A stretch of DNA of 5,397 bases from contig QNYN01000188.1 in assembly GCA_003973585.1 (NCBI GenBank), forward strand, positions 1 through 5,397, in the 5' to 3' direction. Position numbers and translations under genes: made by a program. The notes under the pieces are model-generated. The model worked only from the letters and a program-made list of their open reading frames with translations, was not told where the DNA came from and ran no database searches. This document shows positions 1-5,397 of the stretch, one piece after another (positions within the stretch are counted from its first letter, which is position 1; every line of letters begins with the position of its first letter). The stretch is from Fusobacteriota bacterium. Its GTDB lineage: Bacteria > Fusobacteriota > Fusobacteriia > Fusobacteriales > Fusobacteriaceae.

Positions 1-1389
1 AAAATAATAATGTTACGAAAAACAGGAAAAGGAACAACGACCCTCATAGGGAAAGTTTTTGATGAAAATAAACAAGGTTTAAGTGGTGTAGAAGTAAGTC
101 TTGGAGATACTAATTATAAGCCTGTAAAAACTAAATCTGGAGGGATATTTATTTTCGATAATATAAGACCTGGTGTTTATATTATCAAAGTAGAAAAAAG
201 TGGATATACAACATCTAGTGAAGTAAAAAATATAGAAGCAGGAAAAATCACAGAGGTAGATATCACTTTAGATAGAAAAAATAAAGAAGGAAAAGTTACT
301 GTAAAAAGGGAAGAAGGGATAAGAGGAAAAGAATTTGGAAGAAGTATATCAAGTAATGGAAAAGAAGAAAAAACAGAAAGAATTCAATTAAAACACGCAT
401 TTGCAGAAGACATAAAAAATATTGTAGATTCTATTTTAGGAGAATCTATAAAGATAACTTCATTTCCTAAATTGCATATGTTAGTTATAAAAGGTGATGA
501 AGCAAATATAGAGATAGCTAAAAAATTAATAGAAGATTTAGATCGTTCAACTAAGCAAGTAAGAATAACAGCACAAGTTTTAGATACTACAGATAATTTA
601 TTTGAAGATTTAGGATTTAATTGGTTATTTTCAAATAAACCATCGGATTTAAACAATGCAGAACAAGGGGGAAGTATTGGAATTTTACCTGCTAATCCAG
701 TAACTGGAATAGTTGGTGGAACAAGTTTTATGAATTTTGTAGATATATTTAATGATGGGAAAAATTTATTAAGTGTTTCAATAAATATGTTGCAAAACAC
801 TGAAGATCTTTCAATTTCTTCTGTTCCTTCAATAGTTATTGTAAATGGAGAAGAAGCTGAATTTAGAGTTACAGAAGAAGTAATAGTAGGAGAAAGGGAA
901 GAATCAGATGATGATAATAACCGAGTAAAAGAACCTATATTTCAAGAGGCAGGAACAATATTTAAAGTAACTCCTACAATAAGAGAAGGAATAAATGAAC
1001 CAGACACAATAATTTTGGATATTTCATCGGAAGTTAGTGATTTTAAATTAACAAAATCAGGGACATACAATGATAAAGGTGGATCAAAAATTCAAAGTAA
1101 TATTACAACTAAAATTCAAGTTCAAGATGGAGATATTATATTTATTGGGGGATTAAAGAAAACAAAAGTAAAAGAAACTGTAAATAAAGTTCCTATTTTA
1201 GGAGATATACCATTTCTGGGAGCTTTATTTAGAAATACTTCTACAACTAATAATGTAAGACAAATTTATATACAAATTACAGCAGAAATAGTTGATAATA
1301 AAAATAGAAATATTGATATAGATTTACAAAAATTTAAATCTAATCCTGCTACTACAGGGGAGTTGAAAAGAATTTATCCCCAACTTTAG
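1..1389 (+). CDS. Secretin (GspD/PilQ family) with N-terminal carboxypeptidase-regulatory-like domain, 5' partial
   Basis: Secretins form the multimeric outer-membrane channel of type II secretion, type IV pilus or related systems. The frame is open from base 1. The first ATG at 10 has no room for a ribosome site, so the gene very probably begins upstream and I see only its C-terminal ~460 residues. Counting from that ATG, residues ~10-88 resemble a carboxypeptidase-regulatory-like beta-sandwich (GKVFDE...GLSGVEV, then GGIFIFDNIRPGVYIIKV). A charged linker follows to ~120. Residues ~124-178 form a secretin N1-type subdomain (LKHAFAEDI, then LIEDLD). The secretin core spans ~185-428, with QVRITAQVLD, EDLGFNW, EAGTIFKVTP, the DGDIIFIGGL strand and the hallmark VPILGDIPFLGALF at 394-407. 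An acidic insert (ESDDDNN) interrupts the core near 298-304. The family call is firm. Which secretion or pilus system it serves cannot be told without upstream genes. Confidence 0.9.
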   Translation, partial: KIIMLRKTGKGTTTLIGKVFDENKQGLSGVEVSLGDTNYKPVKTKSGGIFIFDNIRPGVYIIKVEKSGYTTSSEVKNIEAGKITEVDITLDRKNKEGKVTVKREEGIRGKEFGRSISSNGKEEKTERIQLKHAFAEDIKNIVDSILGESIKITSFPKLHMLVIKGDEANIEIAKKLIEDLDRSTKQVRITAQVLDTTDNLFEDLGFNWLFSNKPSDLNNAEQGGSIGILPANPVTGIVGGTSFMNFVDIFNDGKNLLSVSINMLQNTEDLSISSVPSIVIVNGEEAEFRVTEEVIVGEREESDDDNNRVKEPIFQEAGTIFKVTPTIREGINEPDTIILDISSEVSDFKLTKSGTYNDKGGSKIQSNITTKIQVQDGDIIFIGGLKKTKVKETVNKVPILGDIPFLGALFRNTSTTNNVRQIYIQITAEIVDNKNRNIDIDLQKFKSNPATTGELKRIYPQL

Positions 1390-1420
1390 ATATTTTAAGA
1401 ATTAAAAAATCAAGAAAATA

Positions 1421-1459
1421 AAAGGGAACGGAAAGTAAATTTATACTTTCGTTCCCTTT
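1421..1459. terminator. Hairpin terminator between convergent secretin gene and asnA
   Basis: A 16-bp stem with one bulged G (1430) pairs 1421-1437 with 1444-1459 around a 6-base loop. On the minus strand, reading out of asnA, it is followed by TTTTATTTTCTTG, a good U-tract, and it starts only a few bases after the asnA stop. On the plus strand the downstream sequence (TTTAGTTATTATAG) is less U-rich, so termination of the secretin transcript here is plausible but weaker. It is best read as a bidirectional terminator acting mainly on asnA. Confidence 0.85.
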
Positions 1460-1464
1460 AGTTA

Positions 1465-2454
1465 TTATAGTAATTCTATTCCTTTTTCTCTACATTCCTC
1501 GATCATTTGCTTAGGCCAAGTAGAAGCTTGAACTTCCCCAATATGAGCTTTTTCTAAAAAGTACATACAAATTCTAGATTGTCCAATTCCACCACCAAGA
1601 GTAAATGGAAGTTCGCCATTTAAAAGAGCTTTATGGAATTCTAACTCAGTTTTCCACATAACATCTTCTTTTTCAAGTTGATCTAAAAGAGATTCTTTAC
1701 TTACTCTGATTCCCATAGAAGATAACTCAAAAGACTTATCTAAAATTGGATTCCAGAATAAAATATCTCCATTTAATGACCAATCATCATAATCTGGAGC
1801 ACGACCATCATGTTTTTCACCAGATATAGGAAGTTTGTCTCCTATTCCCATAATGAATACAGCACCATATTTTTTTGTGATAGCATGTTCTCTTTCTTTA
1901 GGAGTAAGTTCTGGATACATTTCTTCTAATTCAATAGCAGAAATAAAATGAATATCCTCAGGTAAAGTATTTGTAAGAACTGGGTATTCTCTTTTTATAT
2001 AACTTTCAGTTTTTCTAAATGCGTTATATATTCGTCTTACAATAGTTTTTAATTTATCAATATTTCTTTCTTCTTCTAAAATTATTTTTTCCCAATCCCA
2101 TTGATCTACATATAAAGAATGGATTTCAGAAAGTTCTTCATGTTTTCTAATGGCGTTCATATCAGCATATAATCCTGTATGTGGTTTAAATCCATATCTG
2201 TGTAATGCCATTCTTTTCCATTTAGCTAAAGAGTGAACAATTTCTAGTCCATCTTCAAAATCTGTAGAAAAAGAAACTGCTTTTTCAGAACCGTTTAAGT
2301 CATCGTTTAATCCAGTAGTTTTTTTAACGAAAAGAGGAGCAGAAACTCTAGTTAAGTTAAGCTCATATGATAGAGCATTTTCAAAATAGTCCTTTAATTT
2401 TTTGATTGCGATTTCTGTTTCCATTAATGATAATTTACTTTTGTACTTTTCCAT
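1465..2454 (-). CDS. asnA: Aspartate-ammonia ligase (ammonia-dependent asparagine synthetase AsnA)
   Basis: AsnA makes asparagine from aspartate, ammonia and ATP (yielding AMP and PPi) in the cytoplasm. It has the class II aminoacyl-tRNA synthetase fold and is unrelated to glutamine-using AsnB. I start it at ATG 2452-2454, giving 329 residues, almost exactly the family length (about 330). GGAGGT at 2461-2466 lies 6 bases upstream. The longer open frame to 2508 runs into the upstream terminator and is not used. Recognisable segments are GLNDDLNG (48-55), the region around AKWKRMALHRYGF (77-89), LYVDQWDWEK (114-123) and the class II motif-3-like GGGIGQSR (287-294), whose Arg should bind ATP. 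The gene is monocistronic: its own promoter and leader lie upstream and a hairpin terminator follows the stop. Regulation appears to be by leader-peptide attenuation (see 2504-2704). Confidence 0.97.
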   Translation of the reverse strand: MEKYKSKLSLMETEIAIKKLKDYFENALSYELNLTRVSAPLFVKKTTGLNDDLNGSEKAVSFSTDFEDGLEIVHSLAKWKRMALHRYGFKPHTGLYADMNAIRKHEELSEIHSLYVDQWDWEKIILEEERNIDKLKTIVRRIYNAFRKTESYIKREYPVLTNTLPEDIHFISAIELEEMYPELTPKEREHAITKKYGAVFIMGIGDKLPISGEKHDGRAPDYDDWSLNGDILFWNPILDKSFELSSMGIRVSKESLLDQLEKEDVMWKTELEFHKALLNGELPFTLGGGIGQSRICMYFLEKAHIGEVQASTWPKQMIEECREKGIELL

Positions 2455-2503
2455 AATAGTACCTCCAAATTTTTTTAAGATTATGAGACTAAATAAATAA
2501 AAA

Positions 2504-2530
2504 AACATCAGAGCAAATTGCCTTGATGCT
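2504..2530 (-). terminator. Intrinsic terminator in the asnA leader (attenuator)
   Basis: On the minus strand AGCATCAAGGCA (2530-2519) pairs with TGCTCTGATGT plus a T (2515-2504) around a 3-base loop, with one A/C mismatch and two G-U pairs. The 3' arm runs into TTTTTTT (2505-2499) and then ATTTATTT. It lies downstream of the asnA promoter and about 50 bases before the asnA start codon, so it would stop asnA transcription unless prevented. Its 5' arm (AGCATC, AAGGCA) is complementary to upstream leader segments GATGC (2570-2566 and 2564-2560) and TGCCT (2562-2558), as an antiterminator requires. Confidence 0.85.
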
Positions 2531-2613
2531 TCTTTTAGTGTCTAAATGAAGGATTCGAGGCATCTGCATCTTGTTGTTATTACAAAATGGATTTGCCTAA
2601 AGATAACAAATTG

Positions 2614-2679
2614 TTATCGATTTACAAATCCCTTCATATTATTATTTATATTATTAAAAATCAAAGTTAGTTTATACAT
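2614..2679 (-). CDS. Putative asnA leader peptide (21 aa, Asn-rich)
   Basis: This small frame starts at ATG 2679-2677 and stops at TAA 2616-2614. AGGGAG (2692-2687) sits 7 bases upstream, and an excellent promoter lies ~30 bases before that. The centre of the peptide is FNNINNNM, with Asn codons AAT AAT ATA AAT AAT AAT at 2655-2638, and another Asn follows near the end, giving 6 Asn in 21 residues. Placement between promoter and terminator of an asparagine synthetase gene fits an attenuation peptide whose translation senses charged tRNA-Asn, not a functional protein. AAT runs are commoner in AT-rich DNA, so the codon cluster alone is weak evidence. The combination with ribosome site, promoter, terminator and target gene is what convinces. 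Confidence 0.75.
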   Translation of the reverse strand: MYKLTLIFNNINNNMKGFVNR

Positions 2680-2710
2680 AATTTTGCTCCCTATAATCTA
2701 TTTATAAGGT

Positions 2711-2739
2711 ATTATATACTCATAAAATTAAAATGTCAA
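2711..2739 (-). promoter_or_regulatory. asnA promoter (sigma70/SigA type)
   Basis: On the minus strand a perfect TTGACA (2739-2734) and a perfect TATAAT (2716-2711) are separated by 17 bases, the optimal spacing. The upstream sequence is A/T-tract rich, as in UP elements. Transcription should start near 2704, leaving a leader of ~250 bases before asnA. Such a strong promoter ahead of a terminator is typical of genes controlled after initiation. Confidence 0.9.
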
Positions 2740-2800
2740 ATATAAAAACAAAAATTATTAAAAAATGGTACAAATTAAAAATATTTAAATGGTGAGTAAA

Positions 2801-2830
2801 TTGCTTTTAAACGGTATTTTATGGTATACT
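2801..2830 (+). promoter_or_regulatory. prfA promoter (extended -10)
   Basis: TTGCTT (2801-2806) and TATACT (2825-2830) are 18 bases apart, and TGG directly before the -10 makes it an extended -10 element. The start would fall near 2837, giving a ~50-base 5' leader for prfA. It is divergent from the asnA promoter, about 60 bases away between -35 elements. Confidence 0.7.
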
Positions 2831-2889
2831 TTATAAGTTAAAGTGTTAAATTTTATAGAAAAAAATTGAATTATAGGAAGTGAGAATAG

Positions 2890-3963
2890 ATGTTTAAAAA
2901 ATTAGATGAAGTAGTAAAAAAGTATGAAGAATTAAATGCGTTATTAGCAACACCAGAGGTTGCAACAGATCATAAGAGAATGATTGAGTATAACAAAGCA
3001 ATCAATGACATGGAAGATATTGTAATAAAATATAAAGAATATAAAGGTTATCAAGATGAGTTAGAATTCATTAAAGAAAATTTAAAAGATGAAAAAGATG
3101 AAGAAATGAAAGAAATGATGTTAGAAGAAAAAGCTGAGATAGAAGAAAAAATGCCTAAATTAGAAGAAGACTTAAAAGTTTTATTATTACCAAAAGATCC
3201 TAATGATGATAAGAATGTAATCGTAGAAATCAGAGGTGGAGCAGGTGGAGATGAAGCTGCTTTATTTGCTGGGGATATCTTTAGAATGTATACAAGATAT
3301 GCAGAAAGAAGAAAATGGAAAATAGAAGTAATGGAGAAAAGTGAAATAGGTGTAGGAGGATTAAAAGAAGTAATTTTCTTAATCAAAGGGCAAGGTGCTT
3401 ATTCTAGATTAAAATATGAATCGGGAGTACATAGAGTACAAAGGGTACCTGAAACAGAATCGTCTGGAAGAATTCATACTTCTACAATTACAGTAGCTAT
3501 ATTACCTGAAATTGATGATGTAACACAAGTTGATATTAAGACATCAGACCTTAAAATAGATACATATAGATCAGGAGGATCAGGAGGTCAGCATGTTAAT
3601 ACTACTGACTCTGCAGTAAGAATTACTCATATTCCTACAGGAACAATAGTTCAATGTCAAGATGGTAGATCACAACTAAAAAATAGAGAACAAGCAATGA
3701 AAATATTAGCAGCAAAATTATATGAAGCTGAAGTTGAAAAGCAAAGATCTGAAGTAGAAGGAAATAGAAAATTACAAGTAGGAACAGGAGCTAGATCAGA
3801 AAAAATAAGAACTTATAATTTCCCACAAGGAAGGGTAACAGACCATAGAATAAAACTTACACTACATAGATTAGACTATATCTTAGATGGAGATTTAGAT
3901 GAGATAATTGATGGACTAATCACTTTTGATCAAGCAGAACAACTACAAAATATGGTGGACTAA
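2890..3963 (+). CDS. prfA: Peptide chain release factor 1 (RF1)
   Basis: RF1 recognises UAA and UAG in the ribosomal A site and triggers peptide release. The protein has 357 residues, the normal RF1 length. The N-terminal helical domain (~1-100) contains a very acidic/Lys-rich stretch. [16 protein letters not shown] is at ~114-129. The stop-codon-reading tripeptide is PET (187-189) in [14 protein letters not shown], the P-x-T form of RF1 and not the SPF of RF2. The catalytic GGQ is at 232-234 in [17 protein letters not shown], followed by [10 protein letters not shown]. The Gln of GGQ is the target of PrmC, encoded next. AGGAAGTGAG (2875-2884) lies 5 bases before the ATG and a promoter is visible upstream. 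The TAA stop overlaps the prmC ATG by one base (TAATG), so the two are probably translationally coupled. There are no anomalies. Confidence 0.98.
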   Translation: MFKKLDEVVKKYEELNALLATPEVATDHKRMIEYNKAINDMEDIVIKYKEYKGYQDELEFIKENLKDEKDEEMKEMMLEEKAEIEEKMPKLEEDLKVLLLPKDPNDDKNVIVEIRGGAGGDEAALFAGDIFRMYTRYAERRKWKIEVMEKSEIGVGGLKEVIFLIKGQGAYSRLKYESGVHRVQRVPETESSGRIHTSTITVAILPEIDDVTQVDIKTSDLKIDTYRSGGSGGQHVNTTDSAVRITHIPTGTIVQCQDGRSQLKNREQAMKILAAKLYEAEVEKQRSEVEGNRKLQVGTGARSEKIRTYNFPQGRVTDHRIKLTLHRLDYILDGDLDEIIDGLITFDQAEQLQNMVD

Positions 3964-3971
3964 TGAAAAAT

Positions 3972-4523
3972 TTATTAGATATATTAAAATGGAGTGAGGA
4001 GTATTTTTCAAAATACTCCTTTTCTAAACCTAGATTAGAAGCAGAAAAGGTAATATCTCATGTACTATCTATCGACAGGATACTTTTATATGCTGAATAT
4101 GATAGACCTCTTGTAGATGAAGAAAGGGTAAAAATAAAAAAATATATCCTTCAAATGATAAAGAGTAAAAAAGGTTTTGATGAAATTTTAAAAGATGAAA
4201 ATGAAAACAAAAACAAGACAAAAATGAAAGATAAGAATATAGATGTAGTTGAAGAAAAAGATGACGAAAAAGATAAAAAAGAAAAGAAAAAAAACAAAAA
4301 AGAGTTTTTAGAATTATTAACAAAAAGCACTGTATATCTAAAGAAAATGGGGTCAAAAGAAGCAAAATTAGATGTAGAACATGTATTTAGCTATGTTTTA
4401 AAAGTACCTAGATTACAGATGACATTGACTTTTGATAGAGAAATAACCGATGATGAAAAAAGAAAAATTCGAGAGATGTTAATAGAAATAGGAAAGAAAA
4501 AAAGACCATTACAATATGTATTG
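3972..4523 (+). repeat. Protein-level tandem duplication of the PrmC N-terminal domain
   Basis: Residues 4-76 of the prmC product align without gaps to residues 115-187, with 21 identities in 73 by my count (29%) plus many conservative changes (for example LEAEKVISHVL with LDVEHVFSYVL). The linker (77-113) is almost entirely Lys, Glu, Asp and Asn. Copy 2 keeps the conserved RPLQY segment before the catalytic domain. Copy 1 has KGFDE there and is probably diverged in function. The divergence is too large for a recent duplication, and DNA similarity is not obvious. Confidence 0.8.
3998..4019 (+). other. Hairpin in the 5' end of prmC, terminator-like
   Basis: GGAGTATTTT (3998-4007) and AAAATACTCC (4010-4019) are a perfect 10-bp inverted repeat with a 2-base spacer (realistically 9 bp with a 4-base loop). 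TTTT (4020-4023) then CT follows. It starts 35 bases into prmC. The short U-tract and AT-rich stem make it at best a weak intragenic terminator or a structure affecting early prmC translation. It could be chance in AT-rich coding DNA. Confidence 0.4.
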
Positions 4524-4757
4524 GGATTTGAAGAGTTTTATGGTTATAAGTTTTATGTAGATGAATCTGTACTTATTCCAAGACCAGAAACAGAATTATT
4601 AGTGGAAAAATGTATAGCACTTATGGAAAATATAGAAGAGCCAAAAATTTTAGATATTGGAAGTGGAAGTGGAGCTATTTCTATTAGTTTAGGAAAAGAG
4701 CTTACAAAATCTATGGTATTAGGAGTGGATATTAGTGAAAAAGCTCTTGAAATAGCT

Positions 4758-4774
4758 AAAAAAAATTAAAAAAA
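4758..4774 (+). other. A-rich slippery tract at the prmC frameshift
   Basis: Eight A (4758-4765), two T and seven A (4768-4774) lie exactly where the prmC frame changes from GCT AAA AAA AAT TAA to the frame that continues with AAA AAA ATA AAT GAA. RNA with 7 or 10 A instead of 8 in the first run would restore the full-length protein. Homopolymer A runs of this size are known sites of polymerase slippage and of replication or sequencing indels. Confidence 0.75.
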
Positions 4775-5180
4775 TAAATGAAGCAACAAATGTGAAATTT
4801 ATGAAATCAGATATATTAGAAGGGGTTAATTATAAAAAGTTTAATTTAATAGTATCAAATCCTCCTTATATACCAGATTATGAATATGAAGAATTAGAAG
4901 ATAAAGTATTAAAATATGAACCAAAGTTAGCTTTAACAGCTCCTAATAATGGATTATATTTTTATGAAGAAATATCAAAAAATGCTCCTAATTATTTAGT
5001 AGAAAATGGATATTTAGCTTTTGAAATAGGATATAATCAAGGGGAAGAAGTTAAAAAAATAATGGAAAAAAATGATTTTAGAAATGTAGAAGTGTATTAT
5101 GACTATGCAGGATTAGAAAGAATAGTAATAGGAGTAATAAGTAAAAAAGAAAAATAATTTACTATAAAAAAGGGGGGCAT

Positions 5181-5397
5181 ATGAAAGATAGTCAACAGTT
5201 TGACGATTTTGAGGATATAATTGAATTTTTAAAGGAAAAGTTTTTTGGGAGAACTCGTAAAGAGAGGAAACCAGAAAATAATAATAATTCAAATAAAGAT
5301 ATCCATGTGAGATTTAAAGGGGGATTAGGAGGAATAATTATATTATTCTTTTTAATATTTTTAGGAACAGGTATTTACCAAGTAGGGCCTGATGAAG
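5181..5397 (+). CDS. hflK: HflK-like SPFH/band 7 membrane protein (FtsH modulator), 3' partial
   Basis: HflK with HflC forms a large membrane complex around the AAA+ protease FtsH and tunes its activity. Only 72 residues are visible. They comprise an acidic/basic cytoplasmic N-terminus rich in Asn (PENNNNSNKD, 32-40), a Gly-rich lead-in (FKGGLGG), one membrane helix (~51-64, IIILFFLIFLGTG) and the start of the SPFH domain, YQVGPDE (66-72). This matches the HflK pattern of GFY-V-x-x-x-E-x-GVV directly after the helix. The start is ATG 5181, preceded 3 bases upstream by AGGGGGG (5171-5177). It begins 23 bases after the prmC stop with no terminator between, so it is probably cotranscribed. HflC or another SPFH protein is possible. 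The long N-terminal extension before the helix favours HflK. Confidence 0.8.
   Translation, partial: MKDSQQFDDFEDIIEFLKEKFFGRTRKERKPENNNNSNKDIHVRFKGGLGGIIILFFLIFLGTGIYQVGPDE

Larger units (their letters stand above)
2504..2704 (-). promoter_or_regulatory. asnA attenuation leader RNA (Asn leader peptide plus alternative helices)
   Basis: The predicted transcript starts near 2704 and runs ~250 bases to asnA. It contains, in order, a ribosome site, a 21-codon Asn-rich peptide (2679-2614), alternative helices and a terminator. Helices seen on the minus strand: GGATTTG (2631-2625) with CAAATCC (2595-2589); GATAACA (2618-2612) with TGTTATC (2608-2602), which contains the peptide stop codon; and the long-range ATGAAGG (2637-2631) with CCTTCAT (2552-2546), extended by ATT/AAT past a bulged G. 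The long-range helix encloses the GATGC segments, so it cannot coexist with a GATGC:GCATC antiterminator except as a pseudoknot. Its 5' arm begins directly after the last clustered Asn codon, where a stalled ribosome would mask it. The pairings are seen. The switching mechanism is inferred from known leader-peptide attenuators (his, trp, thr, leu operons). Confidence 0.75.
3963..5157 (+). pseudogene. prmC: Release factor glutamine N5-methyltransferase PrmC (HemK), frameshifted, with duplicated N-terminal domain
   Basis: PrmC uses S-adenosylmethionine to methylate the Gln of the GGQ motif of RF1 and RF2. The first part (3963-4769, 268 aa) has RPLQYVLG (181-188), VLIPRPETE (203-211), the SAM-binding ILDIGSGSGAISISL (229-243) and GVDIS (254-258). 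It stops at TAA 4767-4769. The same protein continues in the +1 frame, open from 4756 to 5157, with the catalytic NPPY (NLIVSNPPYIPDYE), then KYEPKLAL, and ends DYAGLERIVIG. Dropping one base from the A8 run at 4758-4765 joins both into ~397 aa. The second frame has no ribosome site near its GTG (4792) or ATG (4801), so independent translation is unlikely. The usual length is ~280 aa. The excess is a second N-terminal domain (residues 4-76 and 115-187) joined by a Lys/Glu linker. Cause of the shift: sequencing indel, real mutation, or slippage on the A tract; I cannot decide. Confidence 0.9.

Noticed and set aside
10..12. ATG at 10 as the true secretin start
   Set aside because: The frame is open to base 1 and no upstream ribosome site or signal peptide is present. 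An outer-membrane secretin needs a signal sequence, so the start must lie further upstream.
384..800. Minus-strand open frame
   Set aside because: Antisense shadow of the secretin core, with no ribosome site or recognisable family.
1465..2508. Longer asnA frame starting at 2508
   Set aside because: The extra 18 residues would be encoded within and just after the terminator and lack a ribosome site. The ATG at 2454 has GGAGGT at ideal spacing and gives the family length.
2546..2637. tRNA-like gene (7-bp ATGAAGG:CCTTCAT end helix, TCGAATCC near the 3' side)
   Set aside because: The span is 92 bases with no valid D arm, anticodon arm or T stem, and TCGAATCC is not flanked by a stem. The 5' arm lies in the leader frame.
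2504..2704. T-box or known metabolite riboswitch upstream of asnA
   Set aside because: No TGGNACC-type T-box sequence precedes the terminator, and I recognise no conserved core of lysine, SAM, TPP, glycine, glutamine or c-di-GMP riboswitches. The Asn-rich frame explains the leader better.
3051..3386. Minus-strand open frame
   Set aside because: Antisense shadow of prfA. Its Ser/Phe-rich composition is the complement of the Glu/Lys codons.
4069..4365. Minus-strand open frame with a hydrophobic-looking Phe/Leu-rich product
   Set aside because: Antisense shadow of the purine-rich Lys/Glu linker of prmC. The apparent membrane-like composition is an artefact of the complement.
4792..5157. Separate 121-residue protein gene
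   Set aside because: It begins in mid-methyltransferase fold, has no ribosome site, and supplies exactly the missing NPPY half of PrmC.

Overview
The window is very AT-rich (about 30% GC by eye), uses A/T-ending codons, and encodes an outer-membrane secretin, an HflK-like membrane protein, release factor 1 and ammonia-dependent asparagine synthetase. A low-GC diderm fits best, and the Fusobacteriota (Fusobacterium/Cetobacterium-like) are my leading guess. That assignment is inferred from composition and protein style, not from a marker gene.

Layout: (1) 1-1389 (+) is the 3' part of a secretin gene, with a carboxypeptidase-regulatory-like beta-sandwich domain ahead of the secretin core; its start lies outside the window. 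(2) 1421-1459 is a strong hairpin terminator shared by two convergent genes. (3) 1465-2454 (-) is asnA, aspartate-ammonia ligase. (4) 2455-2889 is a divergent intergenic region. It holds an untracked leader system for asnA on the minus strand: a consensus promoter, a Shine-Dalgarno site, a 21-codon leader peptide with a block of Asn codons, alternative RNA helices and an intrinsic terminator just before asnA. It also holds the prfA promoter on the plus strand. (5) 2890-3963 (+) is prfA (RF1). It overlaps by one base with (6) prmC, the methyltransferase of the release-factor GGQ motif, at 3963-5157. prmC is interrupted by a frameshift in an A-rich tract and carries two copies of the normally single N-terminal domain. 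(7) 5181-5397 (+) is the start of an hflK-like gene, cut by the window end.

How they work together: prfA and prmC are a classic pair, in which PrmC methylates the GGQ glutamine of RF1 and RF2, and the TAATG overlap suggests translational coupling. asnA looks controlled by its own product. If Asn-tRNA is short, a ribosome stalled on the leader Asn codons would cover the 5' arm of a long-range helix, which would free sequences able to break up the terminator. This arrangement, Asn-codon leader-peptide attenuation of asnA, is the most interesting element of the window. No T-box or known riboswitch consensus was recognised there.
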